DNA of 24,590 nt from DAOPYE01 sp035352715 (GTDB lineage Bacteria; Acidobacteriota; Holophagae; Holophagales; Holophagaceae), in contig DAOPYE010000033.1 of NCBI GenBank assembly GCA_035352715.1, forward strand, positions 1-24,590. The letters are read 5' to 3'. This document shows positions 6,391-13,529 of the stretch, piece after piece. A program made the translations under genes and the position numbers. Positions within the stretch are counted from its first letter, which is position 1. Each line of letters starts with the position of its first letter. A model generated the notes under the pieces. It worked only from the letters and a program-made list of their open reading frames with translations, did not search any database and was not told the DNA's origin.

Positions 6391-8256
6391 ATGTCTTCCA
6401 CATGGTCTTCCAATTTTCGAGACGCTCTGAAGGCTGGGCAGCGTTTTCTGTTTGATGGCTCCGCGCCAACGGTGCTCTATGAGCGCGGCGTCTTCATCAA
6501 TCGCTCCTTCGATGAGGTCAACACGACCTCGCCGGAACTGATCTCGGAGATCTACGAAGAATTCCGGGCGGCGGGCGCGCAGATCCTCACCACCAACACC
6601 TGGGCCGCCAACCGCGTGAAGCTGCAGGGCTACGGTCTGGCGGAGAGTCTGGAACGCATCAACATCGAAGGTGTGCGGCTGGCCCGCAAGGTCATCGCCA
6701 ACGACAACGTCTGGGTCGCGGGATGCATCGGGCCCCTGGGCCTGCGCATCGAGCCGTGGGGACCCACTTCTTTCGTTGAGGCGCGGGGCATCTTCATCGA
6801 GCAGGCCCAGGCGCTGCTCAAGGGCGGAGTGGATCTCTTCATCCTGGAATCCTTCGAGGATCTGGGCGAGGTGCAGCAGGCCATCCTGGCCGTCAAGGAG
6901 ATCTGCGATCTGCCCGTGGTGGCGCTCATGACGCCCAACGACGAAGGGCAGACCCTGTTCGGCACCGAGCCCGAGTGGTACATCCGCAAGCTCTCGGAAT
7001 GGGGCGCGGACATGGTGGGCGTGAACGGCGGCACGGGCCCCGCGCCGCTGCTGGATCTGCTCAAGCGCTTCAAGGCCGTCACCAATACGCCGCTGGTATT
7101 GCGGCCCAGCGCGGGACTGCCGCGCATGGTGGATGGCCGCATGCTCTACATGGCCAGCCCCGAATACCTGGGCGAATTCGCACGCACTGCTTTCCAACTG
7201 GGTGCTGTGGGCGTGGGCGGTGATGCGGGCACCACGGCCGCGCACACCCGCGCCATGCGCGGGGCTCTGGCGCAGGAACTGGCCTTCGTGGAGACGCGGC
7301 CCGAGATCACCAGCGCCGAGCATGGCAAGCCCACGCCCACCGTGCTTTTCCGCGAACGGAGCGCCTTCAGCCGCAAGCTGGCGGATGGCCAGTTCGTCAC
7401 CACCATCGAGTTGGTGCCCCCCAAGGGGACCAGTCCCGACAAGCTGCTGGACAAGGCGAAGCAGGCGAAAGAGCTTGGCATCGACGCCATCAACGTGCCC
7501 GATGGCCCCCGCGCCATGGCGCGCATGTCGGCCCTGGCCACGGCCTGCCTCATCGAGCAGCGCGTGGGCATCGAGACGATCATGCACTTCGCCTGCCGCG
7601 ACCGGAACCTGTTGGGCATGCAAAGCGATCTGCTGGGCGCGGCGGCGCTCGGTCTGCGCAACGTGCTGGCCATCACCGGTGATCCCCCGAAGCTCGGCCC
7701 CTATCCCAAGGCCACGGCTGTCTTCGATGTGGATGCGATCGGCCTGGTGAACATCGTCAATCGCCTCAATTCCGGGCTGGATCTGGGGGGCACGGATCTG
7801 GGGGGGTTCACCTCCTTCAGTGTGGGCGTGGGCGCGAATCCCATGGCCATCGACCTGGACCGCGAGAAGGAGCGTTTCCGCCACAAGGTGGAGGCTGGCG
7901 CCGATTGGGCCATGACCCAGCCGGTCTTCGATCCCGATTCCCTCTTCCGCTTCCTCGATTTCGCGCAGCCGCTGGGCGTGCCCATCATCGCGGGCCTTTG
8001 GCCCCTGAAGAACCTGCGCAACGCGCAGTTCATGGCCAACGAGGTGCCGGGCGTCTTTGTGCCGCAGCGCATCCTGGATCGCATGGCCAAGCACGCCAGC
8101 GCCGAGGATCAGCTGAAGGAGGGCCTGGATATCTGCCGCGAGACCATCGAGGCGGTGATGCCGCGCGTGCAGGGGCTTCAGGTCAGCGCCCCCATGGGCA
8201 ACGTCGCCATGCTGGAAGGACTGCTGAAGCCCGTCACGGGTTTCGGTCGTCAATAG
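6391..8256 (+). CDS. Homocysteine-methyltransferase-like / MetF fusion
   Basis: Two-domain protein of 621 aa with the architecture of Bacillus YitJ. Residues about 10-295 form a homocysteine S-methyltransferase-like barrel (LFDGSAPT, NTWAANRVKL, GPLGL, SAGLPRMVDGR). Residues about 330-610 form a methylenetetrahydrofolate reductase barrel that reduces 5,10-methylene-THF to 5-methyl-THF with FAD; it begins FVTTIELVPPKG, with Glu340 at the catalytic position, and includes ITGDPPKLG. ATG 6391 is preceded by GAGG at 6382-6385. The frame is open further upstream and an in-frame ATG at 6292 exists, but that extension is unlike the family and runs into the riboswitch. The expected zinc cysteines are missing: GVNGGTGP (Gly213) replaces GxNC, and GGDAGTT (Asp278-Ala279) replaces GGCCGTT. 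The reductase half should work; the methyltransferase half probably cannot bind zinc-activated homocysteine. Confidence 0.93.
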   Translation: MSSTWSSNFRDALKAGQRFLFDGSAPTVLYERGVFINRSFDEVNTTSPELISEIYEEFRAAGAQILTTNTWAANRVKLQGYGLAESLERINIEGVRLARKVIANDNVWVAGCIGPLGLRIEPWGPTSFVEARGIFIEQAQALLKGGVDLFILESFEDLGEVQQAILAVKEICDLPVVALMTPNDEGQTLFGTEPEWYIRKLSEWGADMVGVNGGTGPAPLLDLLKRFKAVTNTPLVLRPSAGLPRMVDGRMLYMASPEYLGEFARTAFQLGAVGVGGDAGTTAAHTRAMRGALAQELAFVETRPEITSAEHGKPTPTVLFRERSAFSRKLADGQFVTTIELVPPKGTSPDKLLDKAKQAKELGIDAINVPDGPRAMARMSALATACLIEQRVGIETIMHFACRDRNLLGMQSDLLGAAALGLRNVLAITGDPPKLGPYPKATAVFDVDAIGLVNIVNRLNSGLDLGGTDLGGFTSFSVGVGANPMAIDLDREKERFRHKVEAGADWAMTQPVFDPDSLFRFLDFAQPLGVPIIAGLWPLKNLRNAQFMANEVPGVFVPQRILDRMAKHASAEDQLKEGLDICRETIEAVMPRVQGLQVSAPMGNVAMLEGLLKPVTGFGRQ

Positions 8257-8258
8257 CC

Positions 8259-8957
8259 ATGAAGACCCTGGGCATCATCGGCGGCATCGGTCCCGAATCC
8301 ACCATCGCCTACTATCGCGCCTTCATCGCCGCCTACCGGGCGCGCGTGGGCGATGGCACCTATCCCTCGGTGCTCATCAATAGCATCGACATGACGCGGA
8401 TGCTGGATCTGATCGCCGCGGGGCGCCTGGAGGACGTAACGGAGTTCCTGCTGCGGGAGCTGGATCGCCTCGCCAAGGGCGGTGCCGATTTCGCGCTGCT
8501 GTCCTCGAACACGCCCCATCTGGTCTTCGACGCCTTGTCCGCTCGCGCGCCCCTTCCGCTGCTCAGCATCGTCGAAGCCGCGCGGGACGCGGCGCGGGGA
8601 TATGCGCGCGTGGGGCTTTTCGGAACGGCCTTCACCATGAACGCGCCGTTCTATCCCGAGACCTTCCAGGCGGCGGACATCGCGGTCCATACGCCCACGG
8701 CGGACGAGAAGGCCGAGATCCACCGCATCTACATGGGCGAACTTGTGAACGGCATCTTTCGTGACGAAGCCCGCCAGCGCCTGCTCGCCATCCTGGAGCG
8801 CATGGTCGTGCAGGACGACATCCAGGCCCTGGTGCTGGGCGGCACCGAGCTGCCGCTGATCCTCACGGAAGACTCCCACCAAGGCATCCCGTTCCTGGAT
8901 ACCACGCGCATCCATGTGGCGCGCGCCCTGGATAGGGTGCTGGGCCAGAGCTGCTGA
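8259..8957 (+). CDS. Asp/Glu-racemase-like protein without catalytic cysteines
   Basis: Protein of 232 aa with the fold signatures of the PLP-independent aspartate/glutamate racemase superfamily: KTLGIIGGIGPEST at the N-terminus, SSNTPH in the middle and LGGTELPL near the end. Family members use two cysteines as opposing acid/base groups, in motifs such as CNTxH and GCTE. Here these positions are Ser83 and Gly195, so two-base racemisation by the known mechanism is not possible as written. It starts at ATG 8259, two bases after the MetF-fusion stop, so translation is probably coupled. Its place in a SAM-controlled operon suggests a role linked to methionine or one-carbon metabolism. Whether it is an isomerase, lyase, binding protein or uses other residues cannot be told. 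Superfamily membership is confident; function is open. Confidence 0.85.
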   Translation: MKTLGIIGGIGPESTIAYYRAFIAAYRARVGDGTYPSVLINSIDMTRMLDLIAAGRLEDVTEFLLRELDRLAKGGADFALLSSNTPHLVFDALSARAPLPLLSIVEAARDAARGYARVGLFGTAFTMNAPFYPETFQAADIAVHTPTADEKAEIHRIYMGELVNGIFRDEARQRLLAILERMVVQDDIQALVLGGTELPLILTEDSHQGIPFLDTTRIHVARALDRVLGQSC

Positions 8958-8969
8958 AAGGAGTTCGCC

Positions 8970-9263
8970 ATGGCTGATAAAGCCCGCGTTCATTTCGTGC
9001 TGGAAGACCTGCTGGTGGAAGCGCCCGTGGGCACGCCGCTGATGGAGATCGCCCAGGCCTCGGGCGCGGATCTGACCTTTGGCTGCGGCAGCGGCTCCTG
9101 CGGCACCTGCCGCGTGCGCGTGGCCGAAGGCCTGGAGCATTGCTCGAAGCCCAGCGCCGAGGAGCGCGACTTCCTCGCCTCCATCGAAGCTCCCCCCGAT
9201 CAGCGCCTCGCCTGCCAGGTCACCGTGCTGGGCGATGTGAGCGTGGAATACATCGGGAATTGA
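8970..9263 (+). CDS. [2Fe-2S] ferredoxin
   Basis: Small soluble electron carrier of 97 aa with a plant-type ferredoxin fold. Cluster ligands follow Cys-x4-Cys-x2-Cys-x34-Cys: Cys39, Cys44 and Cys47 in FGCGSGSCGTCRV, and Cys82 in RLACQV. An extra Cys58 lies outside the motif. The start ATG 8970 has an excellent AAAGGAG six bases upstream. It lies between the MetF fusion/racemase-like pair and metH. From context it could deliver electrons to the flavin of MetF or reduce cob(II)alamin during MetH reactivation, jobs done by other donors (NADH, flavodoxin) in well-studied bacteria. The partner is an inference; the iron-sulfur assignment is firm. Confidence 0.92.
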   Translation: MADKARVHFVLEDLLVEAPVGTPLMEIAQASGADLTFGCGSGSCGTCRVRVAEGLEHCSKPSAEERDFLASIEAPPDQRLACQVTVLGDVSVEYIGN

Positions 9264-9412
9264 AAAGATGAATCACCAAGGGCACCAAGACAAAACACCA
9301 AGATCACCAAGGATGCTCTTCCCGTTCTCTTTGCTTTTCTTGGCGCCACTGGTGCCTTCTTGGTGAACTTGGTGGTGAGTCTTTTTCTTGAGCTTTTTCT
9401 TGTGAGCTTTGT
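9264..9412 (+). repeat. CACCAAG-type inverted repeat with T-run before metH
   Basis: A 149-base intergenic region dominated by an imperfect inverted repeat. The left arm, 9272-9314, contains ATCACCAAGGGCACCAAG, AACACCAAG and ATCACCAAGG. The right arm, about 9337-9380, is largely complementary (TTCTTGGCGCC, CTGGTGCC, TTCTTGGTG, CTTGGTGGTGAG). It is followed by T-rich sequence with a 10-base direct repeat, CTTTTTCTTG, at 9381-9390 and 9393-9402. A related motif occurs at 18651-18710, so this looks like a dispersed genomic repeat. The hairpin plus T-run resembles a large intrinsic terminator and could uncouple metH from the genes before it. The repeats are seen; termination is inferred. Confidence 0.75.
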
Positions 9413-12400
9413 ATGACGACGATCTCTCAATTCCTTCGCGATCAGATCCTGCTGCTCGATGGCGGTATGGGCAGCCTGCTGCTTTCGCGCAAGCCCACGG
9501 TGGACGATTTCGGCGGCGCGGCCTTCGAGGGCTGCCTGGAACTGTTCAACGAGCGCCGTCCCGACTGGATCCGCGATATCCACGCGGCCTACTTCGACGC
9601 GGGCTCGGACGCCGTCGAGACGAACACCTTCGGTTGCAACGAGGTGGTGCTTGCCGAGTTCGGCCTGCAGCATCGCGTGGAAGAGCTGAACCGCCAGGCC
9701 GTCGCCCTGGCGCGGGACGTGGCGCGCAGCTACGACCGGCCCAAGTTCGTCATCGGCAGCGTGGGCCCCGGCACCAAGCTGGTGACCCTGGGGCACATCT
9801 CCTACGTGGATCTGTACCGTTCGTACCTGGCGCAGATGCGCGGCCTGATTCAGGGCGTGCCCGATGCCATCCTCATCGAGACCAGCCAGGATCTGGGCCA
9901 GATCAAGCTCGCGGTGCGCGCGGCGCGCCAGGCCATGGCCGAGGCAAAGATCCAGATCCCGCTGTGGGCGCAGGTGACGGTGGAAACCACCGGCACGCTG
10001 CTGCTGGGCAGCGACGTGCCTGCCGTCATCGCCTCGCTGGAACCCCTGGGGCTGGATGTGCTGGGGCTGAACTGCGGCACCGGTCCCGACGAGATGCGCG
10101 GTCCGCTCTCCGTGCTTTCGGAATCTTCGCCCATGGCGCTGAGCTGCCTGCCCAACGCGGGCCTGCCCGTGAATGAAGGCGGAAAATTGGTCTACGGCCT
10201 GAAGCCCGAGGGCTTTGCCGAGAAGGTGGCCAAGTCCGTGCGCGACTTCGGCATCCACATTGTCGGTGGCTGCTGCGGAACCACGCCCGATCACATCCGC
10301 GCCCTTGGACAGTCGCTGTCCGATCGCAGCGTGCCCCATCGCAGTCCCAGGCTCGAGCGCAGCGCGGCCAGTCTCTATCAGGCCGTGGCGCTGCAGCAGG
10401 AACCGCGTCCCCTGATCGTGGGCGAGCGCACCAACGCCAACGGCTCGAAACTCTTCCGCGATCTGCTGGCCAAGGAGGATTTCGACGGCCTGCTGGGCAT
10501 CGCCAAGAACCAGGCGCGCGAAGGCGCGCACATGCTGGATGTGTGCGTGGCCTACGTGGGCCGCGACGAGGCCCGCGACATGGAGGAATACCTCAAGCGG
10601 CTCGTCACGCAGAGCACGCTGCCGCTCATGGTGGATTCCACCGAGGTGCCCGTCATCGAACGCGCCCTGCAGACGGCGCCGGGCAAGTGCGTCGTTAATT
10701 CCATCAATTTCGAAGATGGCGACGCCAAGGCGCGGCAGGTGCTGGATCTGTGCAAGACCTACGGCGCGTCCATCGTGGCGCTCACCATCGACGAGCAGGG
10801 CATGGCCAAGACGCGGGAACGCAAACTCGCCGTCGCGCGCCGCCTGCACGATCTCGTGGTGAAGGAATACGGCTTTGATCCTTCCGATCTCATCATCGAC
10901 CCGCTGACCTTCACGCTGGGCAGCGGCGACGAGGAATTCCGCGCCAGCGCGGTGGAGACACTCGACGCCATTCGCGCCATCAAGGCCGAGCTGCCCGGCG
11001 TTCTGACCATGCTGGGCGTCAGCAACGTCAGCTTCGGCCTGAAGCCCGCCGCCCGCCACGTGCTGAACGCGCTGATGCTCTACCACGCCGTGCAGGCGGG
11101 GCTGGATCTGGCCATCTTCAATTCATCGAAGGTCATCCCTGTCGCCAAGATCCCAAGCGATCAGCGCCAGGCCGCCGAGGATCTGATATTCGATCGGCGC
11201 CGAGAGAATTACGATCCGCTGAAGGTCGTGCTGGAAGTCTTCGGCAGCGCCAGTGCGGCCAAATCCAGCCAGGACGCGCGCGAAGGTCTGGACGTGATCG
11301 AGCGCCTGAAGCTGGACATCCTGGATGGGGACAAACAGCAGATCGCGCTGGACGCAGAAGAAGCCCTGCAATCCCACGAGCCGCTCTATCTCATCAACGA
11401 GGTGCTGCTGGGCGCCATGAAGACCGTGGGCGAACGCTTTGGCGCAGGCGAGATGCAGTTGCCCTTCGTGCTGGAGAGCGCGGAAGCCATGAAGGCCGCC
11501 ATCCAACGCATCGAGCCGCACCTGCCAAAGGAGGCCAGCGCCACCAAGGGGCGCGTCATCCTCGCCACGGTGAAAGGCGATGTGCATGACATCGGCAAGA
11601 ACTTGGTGGATATCATCCTGTCCAATAACGGTTACGAAGTGGAGAACCTGGGCATCAAGATGCCCATCGAAACCATCCTGGAAGCCCACGAACGCAAGCC
11701 CGCCGATGCCATCGGCCTTTCGGGCCTGCTGGTGAAATCCACCGTCATCATGCGCGAGAACCTGCAATTCCTGGCCGAGAAGGGCCAGCGCGTGCCCGTG
11801 ATCCTGGGCGGCGCGGCGCTGACGCGGGACTACGTGGATCAGGAATGCCAGCGCGTCTACGGCGGCATCGTGAAATACGCGGCGGATGCCTTCGAGGGCT
11901 TGAAGCACCTGAACGATCTGACGTCTGGGACCCTGCAGCCCAGCGCCCCCGCCGAGCCGCGCCCGACCATCGCCGTGCTGCATCGCGGCAATGCCTCCGT
12001 GCCCTTGACGCCCGAGGGCCGCAGCTCCTGGGTACGCGGCAAGGCTTTGCGCCCCGAGCCGCCCTTCTGGGGCGTGCGCGACGCCGATCTGGATGTTTCG
12101 AAACTTTTCGAATATCTGGACGAGTTCAGCCTCATCCGCAATCGCTGGTCGTTCAGCCAGGGCAATATGAGCCCTGAAGCCTTTGAGGCGGTGCTGAAGG
12201 AGAAGGCGGAGCCCCAGCTGGAAGCGCTCAAGACCGGGCTGATCCAGGGCGGCCGCATCACGCCCAGGGCCCGCTACGGCTACTTCCCCGCCCAGTCCGA
12301 AGGGGATTGCGTTCATGTCTACGCGCCGGATCGCTCGCGCCGCTTGGCCTCGCTGGCCTTCCCCCGGCAGGCCTCGGGCCGCCGCCTGTGCATCGCGGAT

Positions 12401-12838
12401 TTCTTCGCGCCGGTCAGCAGCGGACGTTTCGATGTGCTGCCCCTCCAGGTGGTGACCCTGGGCCAGGCCCCGGCCGAACACACGGCCCAGCTCCACGCCG
12501 AAAACCGATACAGCGAATACTTCGCCTTCCACGGGCTGTCCGCCGAACTGACCGAAGCCTACGCCGAGGCTCTGCACGCGCGCATCCGCCGCGAACTGGG
12601 CATCCACGCCAAGGACGCTCCCACCCTGCGCCAGCTCTTCAGCCAGGGCTACCAGGGCAGTCGCTATTCGTACGGATATCCCGCGTGCCCCGATCTGGAG
12701 GGCAACGGCCTCCTGCTGGAACTCCTGGACGGCGCCTCCATCGGCGTGACCCTGAGCGAATCCCACCAGATGGTGCCCGAATTCACAACCAGCGCGCTGG
12801 TGGCCTGGCATCCACAGGCGCGATACTTCTCGGTGTAG
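9413..12838 (+). CDS. metH: Cobalamin-dependent methionine synthase MetH
   Basis: Transfers the methyl group of 5-methyl-THF to homocysteine via methylcobalamin, making methionine; cytoplasmic. The 1141-residue protein has all four modules. The homocysteine barrel (about 1-300) keeps zinc ligands Cys221 (GLNCGTGP) and Cys287-Cys288 (GGCCGTTPDH). A pterin-binding barrel (about 330-600) begins with LIVGERTNANGSK. The cobalamin cap and Rossmann domain (about 620-860) contain DVHDIGKN with His725 as the lower axial ligand and LSGLLVKS. The C-terminal reactivation domain (about 890-1141) has RYSYGYPACPDLE for SAM binding. The start ATG 9413 has only a poor ribosome-binding site (GTGAG). The intact zinc site contrasts with its degenerate counterpart in the MetF fusion upstream. 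Either the riboswitch or a promoter inside the preceding repeat could drive it. Confidence 0.97.
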   Translation: MTTISQFLRDQILLLDGGMGSLLLSRKPTVDDFGGAAFEGCLELFNERRPDWIRDIHAAYFDAGSDAVETNTFGCNEVVLAEFGLQHRVEELNRQAVALARDVARSYDRPKFVIGSVGPGTKLVTLGHISYVDLYRSYLAQMRGLIQGVPDAILIETSQDLGQIKLAVRAARQAMAEAKIQIPLWAQVTVETTGTLLLGSDVPAVIASLEPLGLDVLGLNCGTGPDEMRGPLSVLSESSPMALSCLPNAGLPVNEGGKLVYGLKPEGFAEKVAKSVRDFGIHIVGGCCGTTPDHIRALGQSLSDRSVPHRSPRLERSAASLYQAVALQQEPRPLIVGERTNANGSKLFRDLLAKEDFDGLLGIAKNQAREGAHMLDVCVAYVGRDEARDMEEYLKRLVTQSTLPLMVDSTEVPVIERALQTAPGKCVVNSINFEDGDAKARQVLDLCKTYGASIVALTIDEQGMAKTRERKLAVARRLHDLVVKEYGFDPSDLIIDPLTFTLGSGDEEFRASAVETLDAIRAIKAELPGVLTMLGVSNVSFGLKPAARHVLNALMLYHAVQAGLDLAIFNSSKVIPVAKIPSDQRQAAEDLIFDRRRENYDPLKVVLEVFGSASAAKSSQDAREGLDVIERLKLDILDGDKQQIALDAEEALQSHEPLYLINEVLLGAMKTVGERFGAGEMQLPFVLESAEAMKAAIQRIEPHLPKEASATKGRVILATVKGDVHDIGKNLVDIILSNNGYEVENLGIKMPIETILEAHERKPADAIGLSGLLVKSTVIMRENLQFLAEKGQRVPVILGGAALTRDYVDQECQRVYGGIVKYAADAFEGLKHLNDLTSGTLQPSAPAEPRPTIAVLHRGNASVPLTPEGRSSWVRGKALRPEPPFWGVRDADLDVSKLFEYLDEFSLIRNRWSFSQGNMSPEAFEAVLKEKAEPQLEALKTGLIQGGRITPRARYGYFPAQSEGDCVHVYAPDRSRRLASLAFPRQASGRRLCIADFFAPVSSGRFDVLPLQVVTLGQAPAEHTAQLHAENRYSEYFAFHGLSAELTEAYAEALHARIRRELGIHAKDAPTLRQLFSQGYQGSRYSYGYPACPDLEGNGLLLELLDGASIGVTLSESHQMVPEFTTSALVAWHPQARYFSV

Positions 12839-12865
12839 GTGGGTCCATCCGCGCGGGAGGTGCTC

Positions 12866-13528
12866 ATGGGCATCATGGATATCATCGGTCCCGTGATGGT
12901 GGGTCCCAGCAGCTCCCACACGGCGGGCGCCTGTCGCATCGGGCTTTTTGCCCGGCAGCTGCTGGGCCGTTTGCCCCGGCACGCCCAGATCGATCTTCAC
13001 GGCTCCTTTGCCGCCACCGGCGAGGGGCATGGCACCCCCCTTGCCCTGGTGGCCGGGTTGCTGGGATTCAGTCCGGAGGACGAGCGGATCCCTGATGCGT
13101 TCGCCTGGGCGCGAGAAGCCCAGCTGGAGGTCGCTTTCGAGCGCAAGGATCTAGGGAACGTGCATCCCAACTCTGCCCGCATCCATCTCGATCACGATGA
13201 CCGGGTGGTTTCGGCCAGCAGCATTGGGGGCGGGCGCATTCACGTCTGGGGCATCGACGGTTTCCAGGTCGATCTGGATGGCGAATACCCCACCGTGCTG
13301 GTGTCCTATCCCGATCAGCGCGGCGTGCTTGGCTGCGTGGGCTCCGTGCTGGCCGAGGCGGGGCTGAACATCGCCACCATCAAGGCCCACCGCACGGAAC
13401 GGGGGGGAGAATCGCTGATGACCGTCGAGCTGGACCAGGTTCCTTCCGCAGAGACGCTGGATGCCCTGAACCACCTGCATCCCCTGGAGATGGTCCGGTT
13501 CATTCCCGGCCTGTACTCGGAGTGTTGA
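12866..13528 (+). CDS. sdaAB: L-serine dehydratase, iron-sulfur type, beta subunit
   Basis: Beta chain of the oxygen-sensitive enzyme that deaminates L-serine to pyruvate and ammonia, 220 aa. The N-terminal signature IIGPVMVGPSSSHTAGA is at residues 6-22, followed by the SDH beta fold. A C-terminal ACT domain (about 145-220, VLVSYPDQRGVLG and AEAGLNIATIKAHR) is a likely effector-binding site. The start ATG 12866 has GGGAGG five bases upstream; an earlier in-frame GTG at 12839 abuts the metH stop and has no such site. Only 27 bases separate it from metH, and one base separates it from the alpha subunit, so all three are probably co-transcribed. Serine is the main source of one-carbon units, which may explain the company of MetF and MetH. 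Confidence 0.94.
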   Translation: MGIMDIIGPVMVGPSSSHTAGACRIGLFARQLLGRLPRHAQIDLHGSFAATGEGHGTPLALVAGLLGFSPEDERIPDAFAWAREAQLEVAFERKDLGNVHPNSARIHLDHDDRVVSASSIGGGRIHVWGIDGFQVDLDGEYPTVLVSYPDQRGVLGCVGSVLAEAGLNIATIKAHRTERGGESLMTVELDQVPSAETLDALNHLHPLEMVRFIPGLYSEC

Positions 13529-13529
13529 G

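Noticed and set aside
5980..8253. Long minus-strand open frame of 757 codons opposite the MetF fusion
   Set aside because: The product is His/Gln/Gly/Arg-rich low-complexity protein without motifs. It is a shadow of high-GC codon use in the real plus-strand gene.
9272..9380. Repeated CACCAAG units considered as a CRISPR array
   Set aside because: Units are about 7-9 bases with irregular short spacing and inverted symmetry; there is no constant repeat/spacer pattern and no cas gene.
9200..11086. Minus-strand open frame of 628 codons opposite ferredoxin and metH
   Set aside because: No recognisable domain, composition typical of antisense shadows, and it runs through the intergenic repeat.
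11123..13030. Minus-strand open frame of 635 codons opposite the metH C-terminus and sdaAB
   Set aside because: Same antisense composition bias, and it spans two real genes with clear motifs on the other strand.
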